Source: Pseudomonas sp. DC1.2
Lineage (GTDB): Bacteria; Pseudomonadota; Gammaproteobacteria; Pseudomonadales; Pseudomonadaceae
NCBI RefSeq assembly: GCF_034351645.1
Contig: NZ_CP133782.1
Coordinates: 2,423,001 to 2,487,000, forward strand
Direction of reading: 5' to 3'
Length of the DNA: 64,000 nucleotides
The number at the start of each line of letters is the position of its first letter. Within the stretch, counting starts at the first letter, position 1. The translations under genes were made by a program, and so were the position numbers. Positions 62,733 to 64,000 of this stretch are shown one piece after another. The notes beneath the pieces are model-generated. The model was not told where the DNA came from and ran no database searches. It saw nothing but the letters and a program-made list of their open reading frames with translations.

Positions 62733-63742
62733 GTCCTGTCCTTTTCATGAGTACGTCGGCGTCAATGCACAGCCGTGATATCGTCGATTTTTTCAGCCTA
62801 TTGAACATAGAAGCGATCCCTTTCGTTGATCGGTTCGTTCTGAATGATCGGGCGTAAACCCCGCGTGTCCTTATAACAGTTAACAGTTGACCAGCGTCAG
62901 GCCGCTAATGCGGGTATCCAGATCGCGGACGTGCGCGGCGATGCCCAACGGTAGGCGCTCAGTCATGAGCCATAAAATATTGAACAGGTTCAGCTCACCC
63001 ATGCCGGTGGTGTAGGCCTTGTTTGGGTGGGCAGGGCGCCAGGCTCAGGAGTGGGTTGCTCTCGTTGACGGCGTCTGCGTTCGCACGCCCCCAGATGCCA
63101 TTAATGTCACCGCCATCAGTGCTTGGGCCATGCATGTTTAGACGTGACTCCACGGTTGCGCGGTGGCTTAGTCCTTGTCTTCGACCGATCCCCGTAATCT
63201 CTTTCTGATCAGGCCTGTAGGACATGTCTGCGAAACTAGCAGCTAACCACCGGTTAGCCAGTCGCGGGCTTTAATTCTTATGTTTTGTGTGCCGTGTTTG
63301 GGGCAAGCGCTAATCTGCCACGCCGTTGGCCAATGGATTGCTTCATTTATGCCGGTTTTGGAACTCAGAACGCTCATCCCCAGTCGTACCCCGAAGCACG
63401 TGCTCGAATTTTGCCTCGATAGTGCCAATTTTTCCTGAGCGGGTGATGCCGCTGGGTGATATCGATCCCAGTACCCCGACAATTGAAGCAGGCAAGCGCC
63501 GTTGGAACGGTTAATGGGACAGGCGACGGATGTTCGTGGCGCGCAATCGAAACAGGCTGTGCTTACTCAAACGAGCCCGCATGCCCGAAGTTCCACAGGC
63601 ATTGTGTCGGTTGTGCGCGATGCATCTTGTTTCAGTAACGGCGCATGACAATTTGTATCTGGGCATAGGTCGTCGAGCCATTTCGTGGTTAACTTCGGCC
63701 TCTTGATAATTATTAACAACACCCTCCAGAAGGACTCCGTTC
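62733..63742. other. 1-kb gene-poor stretch with relics
   Basis: No complete gene is supported. The minus strand at 62880-63045 encodes WRPAHPNKAYTTGMGELNLF then NILWLMTERLPLGIAAHV and ends LTLVNC, with a stop just upstream; it resembles the 3' end of a lost gene. The last 100 bases, ending CAGAAGGACTCCGTTC, are A+T-rich and hold the tpx promoter and ribosome site. Confidence 0.5.
62880..63045 (-). pseudogene. possible 3' fragment of an unidentified gene
   Basis: About 54 codons with plausible protein composition, closing at TAA 62880-62882. An in-frame TGA lies just upstream, and the only ATG (63002) would give 40 residues without a clear ribosome site. Family not recognised. Confidence 0.35.
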
Positions 63743-64000
63743 ATGGCTCAAGTCACTCTTAAAGGCTCTCCGGTTCAAGTCAACGGCCAACTGCCACAAG
63801 CTGGCTCCAAGGCGCCAGCCTTTTCCCTGGTGGCCGGCAATCTGTCGGACGTGACCCTGGCGAGCTTCGCCGGCAAGCGCAAAGTATTGAACATTTTCCC
63901 AAGCGTCGACACCCCGACCTGCGCCACGTCGGTTCGCAAGTTCAACGCCCAGGCCAATGACATCGCCAACACTGTCGTGCTGTGCATCTCCGCGGACCTG
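63743..64000 (+). CDS. tpx: thiol peroxidase, 5' part only (cut by window end)
   Basis: The first 86 residues of an atypical 2-Cys peroxiredoxin. [20 protein letters not shown] and the peroxidatic-Cys segment [19 protein letters not shown] are diagnostic of Tpx; VVLCISADL carries the resolving Cys. It reduces hydrogen peroxide and alkyl peroxides with thioredoxin. AGAAGGA lies nine bases before the ATG. The 3' half is outside the window. Confidence 0.95.
   Translation, partial: MAQVTLKGSPVQVNGQLPQAGSKAPAFSLVAGNLSDVTLASFAGKRKVLNIFPSVDTPTCATSVRKFNAQANDIANTVVLCISADL

Overview
The window looks like chromosome of a fluorescent-group Pseudomonas. The evidence is the gene content: the bkd branched-chain keto acid dehydrogenase operon with divergent bkdR, ilvE of 339 residues, an orphan cbb3 oxidase subunit of the CcoN4 kind beside a sulfite/nitrite reductase, OprD-type porins, several small Pseudomonas-restricted families (DUF1652, DUF6555, DUF2946, DUF3087) and short palindromes of the P. 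fluorescens REP type. No phage, plasmid or CRISPR array was seen. The only mobile DNA is one complete IS2-group element and one IS3-type remnant, both beside tRNA-Ser.

Layout. 1-5.4 kb: truncated PAS-GGDEF protein, FKBP isomerase, a P450 plus ABM-domain pair with an ArsR regulator split by an in-frame amber codon, LysE exporter, LysR regulator, small membrane protein. 5.5-7.6 kb: two-gene radical-SAM DNA-repair module behind a near-perfect LexA box. 7.7-14.5 kb: ilvE, lpdV-bkdB-bkdA2-bkdA1 and bkdR (valine, leucine and isoleucine metabolism). 14.5-17.9 kb: persulfide dioxygenase-like hydrolase, BigR-like sulfur sensor, SQR-like flavoprotein and TauE/SafE permease (sulfide detoxification). 17.9-22.1 kb: mutarotase, lactonase, uronate dehydrogenase and OprD porin (hexuronic acid oxidation) with shared operator-like sequences. 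22.4-25.2 kb: MFS plus HlyD efflux pair. 25.3-31.3 kb: PpnN nucleosidase, DUF3087, two diguanylate cyclases, DUF2784 and small hypotheticals. 31.6-34.2 kb: sulfonate-type ABC importer.

34.6-44.3 kb is a patchwork of single genes: polysaccharide deacetylase, NUDIX, small lipoproteins, copper chaperone with SCO, PL7 lyase, CDF transporter, TetR pseudogene, TrmK-like methyltransferase. 44.5-47.1 kb: IS remnant, tRNA-Ser(UGA), then a complete IS2-group element whose 5-bp target duplication places it in the 5' leader of the Bax-inhibitor/YccA gene. 47.2-53.3 kb: YceK lipoprotein, Lrp regulator with divergent EamA exporter, FUSC protein, GapN, GNAT and a hypothetical. 53.4-57.5 kb: CcoN4 with a small partner, divergent from siroheme reductase and DUF934; the homologous P. 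aeruginosa cluster responds to cyanide. 57.7-62.7 kb: membrane protein, eight-heme cytochrome c with HEAT/TPR tail, DUF1254 protein. A 1-kb gene-poor stretch follows, then the start of tpx, cut by the window end.

All calls come from reading the sequence. No database search was run, so family names rest on recognised motifs and remembered family features.
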